Source of the DNA: Diphasiastrum complanatum
Taxonomy: Eukaryota; Streptophyta; Lycopodiopsida; Lycopodiales; Lycopodiaceae
Reading direction: 5' to 3'
DNA: 64,000 nucleotides
Assembly (NCBI GenBank): GCA_029204225.1
Contig: CM055099.1
Coordinates: 56,110,386 to 56,174,385 of the forward strand
The notes under the pieces were generated by a model. That model did not search any database and was not told the DNA's origin. It saw only the letters and a program-made list of their open reading frames with translations. Shown here one piece after another: positions 38,359 to 49,891 of the stretch (position 1 is the first letter of the stretch; every line of letters starts with the position of its first letter). A program made the position numbers and the translations under genes.

Positions 38359-40317
38359 CTAGCTTGGTTCAATCATTGCTTTACTAATCACTCCAAGTGA
38401 TGATCTGAACTTCATAAAACGTGTCTTTTGAAGTGGTTTAGTAAGTAGATCAGCAACACATTCATTGCTTGGAACATGCTCCAAAGCAATCTCCTTGGCT
38501 TGCACCATTTCTCTCACAAAGTGATGGCATATCTCAATGTGCTTAGATCTTGCATGGAAGATTGGGTTAGATGCAAGGTGTTGGGCTGACATATTGTCAT
38601 TGTAGATGATTGGTGCCTCCTCTGAATCCATGATCTTTAGTTCCACCAATAATCTCTTGATCCAAAGTACCTCCTTTGTAGTGGTTGTCAAAGCTTTGTA
38701 CTCGGCCTCGGTTGAAGATAGAGATATAGTTTCTTGCTTTTTTGAAAGCCATGAAACCACACCTTCTCCTATGAAAGTTGAATAGGCACTTGTTGATTTC
38801 CTATCCCTCTTGTCCCCTGCAAAATCTGAATCACTAAATGCATGAAGGTTAATCACATCTCCTCTATATAGAATCCCAAAATCCAATGTACCCGAGATGT
38901 ATCTTAGAATCCTCTTAGCCTTTTTCCAATGGATATTCAATGGCTTTTGCATGGATTGGCTCAACCTACATACACTAAAGCTAAGATCTGGTCTAGTTAT
39001 AGTGATCCACATTAAGGAACCTATAAGTTGCCTAAACAAAGTGATGTCCATGAAGGATCTTTCATCATCTTCATTTGGCACTTTTACATCTTGCTCCATT
39101 GGTGTGTCAACACTTTTGCATACTTCCATCTTAAACTTCTTCAAAAGACTTTGAGCATAGTTTACTTGACTTATAAAGATAAAATCAGACCCTCTAAGTA
39201 CTTCTATGCCTAAGATGAAGTGAAGACACCCTAGATCTACCATCTTGAACTCTAAGGATAGATCTATCTTGATTTTTTCAATACCATCAACACTATTTCC
39301 ACTAATGATGATGTCATCTACATAAATGAGTAAAAGTACAATACCAACATCATCAAACTTAATGTAAAGAGTGGGATCATATTCACTTTGAACAAAAGAA
39401 AGTGAAATAAGATAGCAATGTAGTCTTGAATTCCAAGATCTCGAGGCTTGCTTCAAGCCATAGATGCTTCTTTGGAGATGGCATACTTTGTTCTCCATTT
39501 TATGCTTGATGAACCCTTGTGGCTGCTCCATATAGATATCCTCTTCCAAAAAACCATTCAAGAAAGCATTAGAGACATCCATTTGACATAGAATCCATCC
39601 AAAATGTGATGCAAGTGCAATGATTAGTCTTATTGTGACCATCTTGGCCACGGGTGCAAAAGTTTCCTCATAGTCTATCCCTCTCTCTTGAGCATAACCT
39701 TTTGCAACTAATCTTGCTTTATGTTTGTTAACACTCCCATTTGCATTCAACTTAAGCTTGAAGACCCACTTGCATCCTATTACATTCCTTTGAAGTCTCT
39801 CAACAAGCAACCAAGTTTCATTCTCAATCAAGGCATCATACTCATCCAACATAGCTTTATACCATTCTTTGGAGTTCAATGCATCTTCAACATTAGACGG
39901 TTCTTCAAAACTAGATAAAGCATAAGAAGTGGATGATATACCCTCAACTTGCTGTCCTTTGCCTTGATATGTGAGCCTTGATGGCTCCACTTTTGCCCTT
40001 GAAGATCTCCTTGGTGTGATAGGTGGGTTTGGTGCTTGCTCCTCCATGAGCTCCTCCTCAAAACCAAGATCTTGCTCCTCGGCCATCTTCTTCTTGATTG
40101 TTGGAGCAGTTGAGCCTTCTTCAAGCATATGCATATGATGTTCATCAAATATGACATCCCTTGAAACAACAAATTTGTTCAAGGATGGGAGATAGACTTT
40201 GTAGCCCTTGCTTGAGCTTGCATATCCAAGCATGATCCCTCTTGTGGAAGATGGATCCTCCTTGGTAGTTTGCACATACAAGAGACTCACCCCAAAAGGA
40301 TTTGGGCAAACAAGCAT
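38359..40317 (-). pseudogene. Copia 1 pol: reverse transcriptase and RNase H
   Basis: A 652-codon open frame. It starts in the linker (GIMLGYASSSKGYKVYL, SRDVIFDE, PSRLTYQGKG), then has the RT core: WVFKLKLNANGSV, HKARLVAKGYAQ, DVSNAFLNG, and the catalytic IYVDD. RNase H follows with DSDFAGD, the SSTEAEY motif and HIEICHHFVRE, and the frame ends in LTKPL and a short tail. No stop interrupts it. It is in a different frame from the upstream gag-integrase ORF because of a deletion around 40300, so a single polyprotein cannot be made. The RT itself looks complete and could act if supplied by translation or by another copy. Confidence 0.85.
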
Positions 40318-42190
40318 CTAATCTTAAAGCCTTAGAACATTCACATAATGTTCTATTCCTTCTTTCAGCAACTCCATTTTGTTGAGGAGTGTAAGGACAA
40401 GAAGTCTCTTTCTTGATCCCTTCCTCCTCACAAAAGGCCTTGAACTCATTGGAGATGAATTCTCCACCATTGTCACTTCTAAGAATCTTGATGCTATGAT
40501 TATGATGCTTTTCCACAAACAACTTGAACTTTACAAAAGTATCAAATACTTGAGACTTGAAGGAAATTAAGAACACCCAACAATATCTTGAGTAGTCATC
40601 AATGAAGGTTAAAAACATGGATGAACCTCCATTAGATTTGGTGCTAGCAATGTGCACATCCGAGTGTATGAGTTCAAGAGGATGAGATGACTTTGTGATG
40701 GAGTTAGGAAACACCTTCTTATGTGCCTTGGATAAGGCACAAGCTTCACAAACCTTGTCTTCCTTCCCAATAGACCTTGGTAGGCCTAAGGCATACTCCT
40801 CCTTGATCATAGCCTCCATGGAACCCGAGTTGACATGTCCAAGTCTTTTGTGCCATAAAGTAAAGGTAGATATCTTGCTCTTCTTGGCCAACATGACAAC
40901 ATTAGTATCCACAAATGCATCCAGCTTATAAAGTTTGCCAAGTCTAGTGCCCTTAGCCACTATCTTACCCTTCTTCTTGATGAAACATTCATTTGAAGCA
41001 AAGTCAACATTGAAACCATTGTCTACCATTTGGCCAACACTTAGTAGATTCTTTGTTATTGTAGGAATGTACAAAACACCTTCTATGTTGATCTTTTTGG
41101 AAGATCCTAAGCAAAGGGGAATGCTACCAACTCCTTCAATCTTACAAGCTTGATCATTTGCTGTATAGATAGACTTTATAGGTCCATCATAAGATAAGAG
41201 AGAAGAGAAAAACTCCCTTTTACTAGTCATGTGTGAACTAGCACCCGAGTCAATCCACCAAGGATCTTCTCCTTTGAAGCTTGTTGAAGAAAATATGGAC
41301 ATCATGAGAGAGTCCTCATGTGAACTCTCTTCCTCCTCCTCTTTGCTCATGTTGGCTTGGCTTTGATCTTGCTTCCTCTTGAAGCATTCCGAGGCATAAT
41401 GCCCCATCTTGCTACAATAGTAGCACTTCACCTTTGATTTGTCCTTCTTGACTTTGGTGGTTGATGGAGATGCCTTTGGGGGTCCTTCTTGATCCTCAAG
41501 CTTTGTAGACTTCTTGAATGTTGATCCTTTGCCTTTGGACTTGCCTTTGCCTTTGGTGAAGAGAGCTTGGTCATCTCCACCTTGGATGGAAAGCCTATCC
41601 ATCCTCTCTTGCATTTGGCTCCTTCTTGATTCCTCGGCCATGAGCGTGCCTTGGAGTTCTTCAAGTATGGGTAGCTTACCCATAATTGCATATCCCTGAA
41701 CCAAATTGTCAAATTCAAAGCTTAGTCCATTCAATATGAGTTGAACAAGCTCTTCATCCTTGATAGGTTCACCTATAAAGGCTAGCTCTTTGTTCAATTC
41801 TTTTACTCTTAGGACAAAAGTATGTGCACTCTCTCCTTTCTTTTGATAGCTTCTATAGATTTGATTCTTCAAAGTTAACATTCTAGTTTGGTTCTTGGAT
41901 TCATAGACCTTTTGCAAAGTCTCCCAAGCATCTTGAGCTGAAGTGCAATCTCCTACCTCTCTTAAGAGTTCATTTGCAACATTCATTTTTATGCAATGTA
42001 GTGCAACATTGCACCTCTTGATGTATTTGGCTTTTTCTTGAGGATGAATAGGTTCACCCTCCTTACCATTTACAATTTCCATCAGATCTTGCATGATCAT
42101 GATAGATTCCATTCTAACTTTCCATATGGAATAGTTAGTTTTGTTGAGCCTTTCATTAGTATCCAAAAGATATGCATTTATAGATGCCAT
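40145..42190 (-). pseudogene. Copia 1 gag, protease and integrase
   Basis: A 681-codon frame from ATG at 42190. Gag: NYSIWKVRMESIMIMQD, LTLKNQIYRSYQKKGES, a CCHC knuckle CYYCSKMGHYASEC. Protease: WWIDSGASSHM. Pre-integrase: LWHKRLGHVNSGSMEAM. Integrase core: HSDV (first D), RSDNGGEF (second D), TPQQNGVAERRNRTL (E). After PKSFWGES the frame jumps straight to the sequence that in copia elements lies some 50 residues later (TTKEDPSSTRGIMLGY, read in another frame), so about 150 bp of the integrase C-terminus are deleted and the frame is shifted. This is the only serious lesion seen in the element. Confidence 0.85.
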
Positions 42191-42988
42191 CTAGTCTCCT
42201 AATCAAGGACTTGACACAAATGAAGGTTACTTCTATTGATTTGATTGAAGGTCTACCTTATCCCACTTCTTAGGGACCTGAAAAGATCAGTAATAGACTT
42301 CCTATAAAGATCTAAGAATGATCTCTAACAAAATCAAATCATAGAATACTAGAAACAATGCACTTGCTTGATTGAAGTAGACAATACTAGTCGAATTGCC
42401 CCTCTTTCTATAAAGAACATTAAAGCTTCCAAATGATCTGATCAAGAGTGAATTTCAGCAACCTAATATACTTCCAAAATCACTTGTAAAAGATCTAAAT
42501 GGAACTTAATGAGGATGCAACACAATCTACTATCCAATCACAAGCAAAAAATGATCAAAATTGATGAAAAATTGATCTAATTTGGTGCATAAGTCAAGCA
42601 ATGGTTGGACTGAACCTAAATCACTTTAGGAGGTGCCTACTACACCTTAGAACAGCCTTGAAGAGTCCCCAAAACTCTGATCTTCCCTCTCCTTGAATGC
42701 TAGAAAGCCTTCTCTATGAAATCACCTCCAAAACTCGCTTAGAAATCAATGCTTGGAGCAAGCAAAACTTGCTATCTTGGTAATGTGAATTGAATTCAAC
42801 TTTGCCTCTGGTTTTAGACACCTAAACACCTGCAAATGAAGTCACACAACACCAATCTCCAATGTATTTGACTCACTTTGAGTTCTAGAATCAATACTAG
42901 ATGCTAAGATCCAATCTACACAAGATTTAGATCAAAAATTGTGATCAAATTGAATGAAAACCAAGGATTTAGCTCATTTCAGCCTTTA

Positions 42989-43001
42989 GGCTCTGATACC
43001 A
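42989..43001 (-). other. Copia 1 primer-binding site
   Basis: tggtatcagagcc on the minus strand, directly after the 5' LTR, complementary to the 3' end of initiator-Met tRNA. Confidence 0.9.
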
Positions 43002-43683
43002 TGTAAAAATTACAGCAAATAAGGATTCTTAAACACTTGAAATGATGAGGGAAACAATAGATTATGATTTCATAAGATTAGCACAAGTTGAACCATCAAA
43101 ATCCATCAAAAATCTATGCTTGAACCTCACTAAATGGCCCAAATCCTTGAAGAAGGCTTCACACGTGTGAAAGTACGGCCTCCCACAGTATGAGTACTGT
43201 ACACCAGACCTACATTCAATCCTATAATCATTAGTAATCACAAGTACTCAAACGATTATGAACATAGAGAGCAATTGCACCATTATGAGAGAAAAAACAT
43301 GAAATTGCTTGATTGATTTTGGTGAGATATCATCACCTATATATACATGATCCATCACGGTTTTGGGCAGGTATGAGTAGCCCTAAACCTATCCCTAATT
43401 CTAATTTTGGTGGATCTTTCATCCCTACCAAGTTAGGGTTGGAATCTTGGAGATCCCTCAACAATGCCAAAACTACCAAAAATAGCTCCTATTTTTTCTC
43501 CCTTGTATCTAAGCATAATTTGGACTCATTCCAAAGGTTCTAACACTTAGGTCTACTTGAGAACATCCTTATGAATGGAATCCTATGCTATTTGGCACGT
43601 GTGACAAGCCACATCATGACCATCTAACTATTTACAAGTCATATGACCAAAACTAGTCAAGCTAGAATTGTGAATTTTTAACA
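43002..43683 (-). repeat. Copia 1, 5' LTR
   Basis: 682 bp, three differences from the 3' LTR; CACACGTGTG at 43160-43169. Confidence 0.95.
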
Positions 43684-45647
43684 ATACTAGTCGAAGAAAT
43701 CTAGACGAAATCACTGCCCAGTTACTTGAACTCCTAATTAGCTTCAGTATGGAGGGTCCTGCTGCACGTTTCACTTCTATCTCTAAAATTAAATTCAATT
43801 ATTTTAAAGGGACTTATTCTGATGATGGAGATAGCTATGTCTCACAATTAGAGTCAATCGCTAATGTGAATAACGAGGGAACTGACGTAGACAAACTACG
43901 AATTTTCCCTAGTCTGCTAAGAAAGCAGGCGCGCATATGGTACAGTCAAGTTGAACCAGGCCGTGTAGGAACCTGGTACTTGTTGAAAGATGCGTTTCTG
44001 AACTGGTTCAGAGAAATTGGTTACAAATTTAGAATTCTTGGACGTCCGAACAATGTTCAGAAGAAGAGTAAAGTTTTTCTGTGCAAATATACACGAAAGG
44101 TTAAAAATCTCATAGGAAAACTAACCGGTGTATATCCCGTGGATATGCAGATCGAATGGCTTTTGGCTGGTTTACCACCAAAGATTGATCGGCATTGCAG
44201 ACAAGGGGACATGACCTCCTTAGAAGCAGTAATAGCTAGTGCCAAAAATTTCGAGACCTCAAAACTAGCACGAAAGCGACGATCGACTAAGAAATTTTGA
44301 AAATCGAAAACTGATTCTAGTGATAGCGATGAAGATTTAGATTCTGATTCAAGTACCAGTTCTTCAAGCTCGGAATCTGAAAGCAGTGATTCATCATAAT
44401 CAGAAGCTGACAAAGGAGAGAGAAAGAATAAATGACGAACTAAACGAAAGGACGACACGAAAGTTGTCGAGAATAAGTCATCAACTTCTAAAGTTGAAAA
44501 GCTTTGGAAGAGTAATATGGCTGACCTTAATAAAATGCTTAATGATTTGAAAGTGTAGATCTCTGAAGTTGCAGATAAAAGACCAAAAGCGTCTTCTTCC
44601 AACTCAAGAATTTGGTGTATGAAATGTGGAACTTCTGGACACACTAAGTAAGACTGCACTACTGTGAATGTCAAATACATTAAAGATCCTACCCAGGAGG
44701 TACTTTTTATTTTTCAAAATGATGCGACTACTAACTATGTATAGGGTACTACAGCTTCAGCCCAGCAGGTTAGACCCAAGTTTGCACCAAAAAGACATAA
44801 TCCTCATGAATTTGTTGGACCAGCGAAGTCTCAAACCGCCACTAAACCAGTTTTGGGCAACTGCTACAACTGTGGAAAGCTGGGACAATTTTCTCCTGAC
44901 TGTCCTCAACTATGAAAGCCGATTGTTTATGTACCATTATGCTCGAATTGCAGATAGTCTGGCCACAAGTATCCTGATTGCCCTCAACCGTAGAAGCCGC
45001 GACCCAAATATCAGTATGTAGCAATACCAAATGCTGTAGACACGAAAGCGAAAGCTGCGACTGATGTTGTTGTGCAGAGAATTGACGTTATTGAAGGAAA
45101 ACTGGAAAAGACAGAAGATCAATCCTGGCCAAGTGACGTGGAGAAATTATTCAAAGTCACAACGAGAAACAAAAGCTCCTCGAAACCTGATCAGAAATCT
45201 TCGACAAAGCGTAGAAAATCCTCGAAGAATAAATCCTCTATAAAAACAACGAACAAATCTACAACTAAGGAAGATCTCAAAGATGACCCTGACTATGACC
45301 GCAATGCTACGAAGTTATTTGCAAAAGATATCTTGGCAGAAGCAAAGGAAATTATCAACGTTGAACTTCAGACAATTGTTGTAGAAAAGGTGGTCACTTT
45401 CGAGGGAGAGGACAAAGAAATCGCGAAGACGAAATTGTCTAGTGCTGTTATCGATAAACCAACCTCAAAATTGAAGACAAAAGAATATGACATTATTACT
45501 GATATTAGATCCCTTCATCCGAACATTACTTTTGAACATCTGTTGGCAAATAACACTTATTACAGAAAGCAACTGAAAGGTCTTTTTGTGCCCAAAAAGA
45601 AGAAAAAAATTTCTCTGCCAGATGCTGGTTTTTGTCTATCGATTTAG
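43684..45647 (+). pseudogene. Gypsy 2 gag with nonsense codons
   Basis: The frame runs from the insertion site (NLDEITAQLLELLISFSMEG) through a gag core (IKFNYFKGTYSDDGDSY, WYSQVEPGRVGTWYLLKDAF, a Ser/Asp-rich tail) and two or three zinc knuckles (CMKCGTSGHTKxDC, CYNCGKLGQFSPDC, CSNCRxSGHKYPDC) to a Lys/Ser-rich linker. It is never shifted over about 1.9 kb, yet nine stops interrupt it (first at 44298-44300), four TAG, three TGA and two TAA. One stop lies inside each of two zinc knuckles. Before the copia insertion another TGA lies at 37642-37644. It is non-functional as read. Confidence 0.8.
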
Positions 45648-46050
45648 GTGATCTTGGTGCACCTGAGATTGATATTACCATTGCGGGATGTCTGACTGAA
45701 AAACTTCCAATTGACTCTGGTTCCAGTGTAAATATAATAACAGATGACACAACTCATGCTCTGGGGCTGACTGACATTCAACCGACACAGCGAAACATCA
45801 AGTTAGCTGATTCGACATGACGAAGACCCATTGGAGAACTGATGTCACTGTTTACATTCAAGCCAAGCCTTTCACAATGAATTTTATTATCAAACCACTC
45901 GATTTGTCATCCTATTCTGTGCTGATTGGACGACCTTGGCTTTATCAATCAAATGCAAGTGTACATTGGAAATCCAGAGAGTTGAGATTTTAGACTGGTG
46001 AGACCAATAACCGAGGTAAGCCAGTAGAACAAATCATAACTTGAAGTCAT
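45632..46050 (+). pseudogene. Gypsy 2 aspartic protease
   Basis: LSIDLGDLGAPEIDITI, then the active-site motif LPIDSGSSVNII, then LIGRPWLYQSNASVHW. One-base shifts occur at its start (near 45630) and near 45835, and stops lie at 45818-45820, 45991-45993 and 46042-46044. The DSG triad and the LIGRPWL flap-end motif place it as a gypsy protease. Confidence 0.7.
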
Positions 46051-46074
46051 GACAAATATAAAGGTGAAACTCCT

Positions 46075-49000
46075 TTGTCCGACACCAGCTTTACATCAGA
46101 AGAATCTTCGTATGCCTTGAATATTTTTTCCAATGAAACTAATATTGAAGTGCAGTACTTTGAATGTTATGAGAATGCTGATGACGTAGAATTTCTTGAT
46201 TCCTACAACGCTGAAGTGGATGTTTCATATGAAGAAATTAACGTTGCAGACACGAACTCGAAAGAGTCTGACGATTCGAGTGACGAATCTGAACACGAAT
46301 TTGGTAACAAGAACCAGGTTGACGACAAAAAAACATCTATGGACTCAACCATGCACGAAATTCATGGCCATACCAAGGCCAGTATGACAGAAGGTATCAT
46401 TTTGCCAGATTCTACTAAACTGATTGGACTTGCACCTGGTAGATTTGTGCATGTTTCAAAGTCACTTGGAGAATTGGAATTCACTGAACTATTGAAGGAG
46501 TATCAAGTCATTTTTGCCTGGTCGCTCGACGAATTGAAGGGTATACCTGCAAAATTCAGAGAGCACCGAATTGATCTGAAGGAAGATGTTGTACCTATTC
46601 GACAGAGACAGTATCGTCTCAATCCTAAGTACTCTCTCATGGTTAAGGACAAACTTAACAAGCACCTTAAGGCAGGTATAATCTATTCCGTCTTAAGTAG
46701 TGAATGGATTTCACCCATTGTTGTCGTCCCAAAGAAGAAGACTGACAAAATACAAATATGCCAGGATTTCCGCAAACTCAATGCTACCACAAGGAAGGAC
46801 CATCATCCTCTATCTTTCACTGATTCCATCCTAGATCAGGTTGTTGGTCAAGAGCATTACAGTTTCTGTGACAACGTTTCTGGATATAATCAGGTTGGAG
46901 TGTGAAAGGAGAATCATTCAAAGACCACATTCACTACGGATTGGGGCAGTTATGCCTACAACAAAATGCCCTTTGGTCTTTGTAACGCTCCAGCGACTTT
47001 TTAGCAAATCATGATGTTAATTTTCGCTGCCTTCCTGAGAATTTTTCTTGAAATATTTATTGATGATTTCTGTGTATACAGTGATATAAAGACACACCTG
47101 CAGAAGTTGAAATCAACATTGCAATGATGTTGAGATACTTGTTTATCTCTTCATCTAGAGAAATGTTTTTTTGGTATGAAAGAAGAAATATTGCTCGGAC
47201 GCATAATATATAACAGAGGAATAGAAGTCAACAAAGATAAAGTCGAGCTTATAAAGAATCTCCAGATACCAACCAATTTATGTGAACTAAGAACTTTCTT
47301 AGGACATGTTGGCTATTACAGGAGATTTATTCAAAATCATGCTTCTATTGCTGCCTCTCTTACACATCTACTAAAGACACAAGTGGAATACTTGTGGACG
47401 AATGAACAGCAGAAAGCATTCAAAGATCTTAAGCACAGGTTGATCAATGCTCCTATTCTGAGACCACCCAACTAGGCTATTTTATTTCACAGTTATGTGG
47501 ATGTTTCTGCATTTGCTATTGGCGTCTATCTAAGCCAGAAGGATGACCAGAAGAAGAATCATCCCATCTACTATGCGAGTCAACAGCTCAGTGCATCAGA
47601 GAAGAATTATTCGGCTATAGAAAGGGAAGCACTTTGCATGATTTTCATTGTTAAAAAATTTCGGCATTATTTGCTGGGATATGCATTTATTTTTCATGTG
47701 GATCATTATGCTCTTAAGTATCTTGTAAATAAACCAGATCTATCAGGATGAATTGCTCGATGGGTTCTACTTCTGCAAGAATTTACTTATCAAGTAGAGC
47801 TTTGTCAAGGAAAATATCATACGAATGATGATTATCTATCGCGACTGAGCACCGGAAAAATTGAAGACCCTATCAATGATGATTTTCCAGACGAACATTT
47901 ATTCGAAATTTCATCTATAAATTCGTTATATTCTGATATTATTACTTATCTTAAGGATCAGACGTATCCGGATGGTTACGATTTGGAGCAAAAGACTGTT
48001 TTTTAATATAAGGTAGAACCTTATACAATTATTAACAATGTTCTGTACAAGCTTAGTGCTGACCATCAACTACGAAGATGTCTCGAAATTGAAGACATTA
48101 AAAAGGTCGTTAAAGCCTTACACTCAGAAGATGCTGGTGGACGATTTGCTTTAAAGAATACAGTTAATAAGATATTGACTGCCAAGTATTGGTGGCCAAC
48201 AATGTTCAAGGATGTATCAAATTTTATTCATTCATGTGGTCCATGCCAGAGATCTGGTAGGCCTACAAAAGCAATGAATTGGCCGTTGACAACAATCCTG
48301 CCTCTTGGACCATTCAAAAAGTGGGGGATTGACTTTGTCGGTCCAATCAAACCTGTTACCCAACATACGAAATGTTGTTATATTCTAGTTGCAACGGATT
48401 ATGCTACCAAGAACGTTGAAGCATAGGCGACGAAACGAAACGATGCGAAAACTGTCGCAACATTCTTATTCAAAACTATAATCACAAGATATGGTTGTCC
48501 ACTTGAACTAGTAAGTGACCGAGGTACACATTTTTTACATGACACTATACGGTTGTTGACAACTTATTTCCTGATCAAACACAGAAAAACTACACCGTAT
48601 AATCCAAAAGCAAATGGGTTGACAGAAAGAGCTAATGGAATCTTATGTAAGATCTTGACTAAAATTACTATTGCACATGCAACGGATTGGAATCAAAAAC
48701 TATCATCAGTTCTCTGGGCTTATTGTAACAAAGAGAAAATCATGACGAAATAGACACCATATTTTCTTACATATGGTATGCATCCTATTTTTCCAATTGA
48801 ATTTGAGGTGAAAACCTTTCGTATTTAAGCTCAACGAACAGATGCAGAATGTATATACGAAAGGTTGACTAATATTGAAGAACTAGCTGAAGCTTGAGAG
48901 ACTTCACAAAAATTAACGGAGGAAATCCAAAAACAAAGAAGAAGAAATTTGACAGTCATAAAAAAATGTGATCTTAAAACAAATGATTATGCGCTGATAT

Positions 49001-49167
49001 ATGACAGTCGCCATCAAAAGTTCCCCGGAAAACTCCATATGCGATGGCTTGGACCGTATAAAGTCATAGAGGTGTTTGACAATGGTTCTGCGCAACTTCA
49101 ATCACTTGAAGGTGAACTATTACCGACACGTATTAACGGGTCCAGACTGAAGAAATACTATCTTTGA
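46075..49167 (+). pseudogene. Gypsy 2 reverse transcriptase, RNase H and integrase
   Basis: One frame, unshifted over 3.1 kb. RT: HRIDLKEDVVPIRQRQYRLN, ISPIVVVPKKK, ICQDFRKLNATT, then [15 protein letters not shown] and FIDDFCVYSD (catalytic IDD). RNase H: YVDVSAFAIGVYLSQ, REALCMIFIVKKFRHYL. Integrase: [16 protein letters not shown] zinc part, [30 protein letters not shown], and the C-terminal KFPGKLHMRWLGPYKVIEVF. Eleven stops occur (46903, 47002, 47125, 47131, 47473, 47749, 48004, 48424, 48751, 48826, 48895; first bases). Several stand where the family has Q or R, for example PATFQ, the RCR before LSL, and GRIARW. Non-functional as it stands. Confidence 0.85.
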
Positions 49168-49891
49168 CCAGAATTTTTATTTTATTTTTATTTTTTTATT
49201 CTTATTATTTTCTAGAATTTGAAATTATTCGCGAATTTTCTTTTATCTTGTCTAAATTTTTTCGCGACTTTTCTTTTATTTTTTCTAGAAATTTTCGAGA
49301 ATTTTTCTTGACTTCTCTCAATCTTTCAATATCATTTTAAAAGTATTTTCGAGAACTTTTCGAGATTTTTTTCGTAACACTAAATTTGTTGATCAAATTT
49401 TTGTAAATCGTTTTCGAGAATTTTTCTAGAATTTTTCTAGCATTATCTCCAGCTTTTCGAGAATTTTTCTAGAATCTTTCTAGCATATTTTCGAGAATCT
49501 CTCGACCTACTTTTTGTATCCCTCCATTAAAGATGATGGCCACGTGATCATCATTATTCACACGTGTGTACGCTCACAGATATTGTTTCTCCCTAATTTA
49601 TTTTTTTCTTTTCACAAACGGTCTTCCGTCATTAAAGATCGATTTGACAAATTATAGTTTCAAATACTAAGCCATGCACGTCCTCCATAATGGAAGTGAC
49701 AGATGTCAAGTCACCATGCCACGTCATCATCCCTTCCACACCACTACTGTTTATCAGAGTTATTTTTCATTATTCTTCTTTACACTTTCTATCTGCGAGT
49801 TTATGCTTTCCTGCACTCATTCTCTTTGCGATCGAAGCACTCTTTTGAGAACTATTGTGATCTACAAAGCTATCGTTAAAACATTCGAACA
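49168..49891 (+). promoter_or_regulatory. AT-rich spacer with ttcgagaatttttctaga repeats and G-boxes
   Basis: 49195-49505 repeats the phrases ttttcgagaatttttctagaa and ttcgcgaattt irregularly. Then come two ACGT elements, ccacgtga near 49540 and the perfect palindrome CACACGTGTG at 49559-49568, about 330 bp before the accessory ORF. This may be an internal promoter for that ORF; that is inference only. Confidence 0.4.

Larger units (their letters stand above)
37663..43683 (-). mobile_element. Copia element 1, complete and young, with 5-bp target duplication
   Basis: LTRs at 37663-38344 and 43002-43683 (682 bp each) differ at only three positions by eye. Both start TGTAAAAATT and end TTTTTAACA. 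The host pentamer atact is present on both sides (37658-37662, 43684-43688). A primer site for initiator-Met tRNA (tggtatcagagcc on the minus strand, 42989-43001) adjoins the 5' LTR, and a polypurine tract (agtgaggaggag) adjoins the 3' LTR. It is inserted in the gag frame of gypsy element 2. Confidence 0.95.

Noticed and set aside
38897-41699. Plus-strand frames over copia 1
   Set aside because: Shadows of the minus-strand gag-pol frames.
43684-49167. Variant genetic code or programmed stop read-through in the gypsy pol
   Set aside because: All three stop codons are affected, and copia frames in the same window use normal stops. Mutation is simpler.
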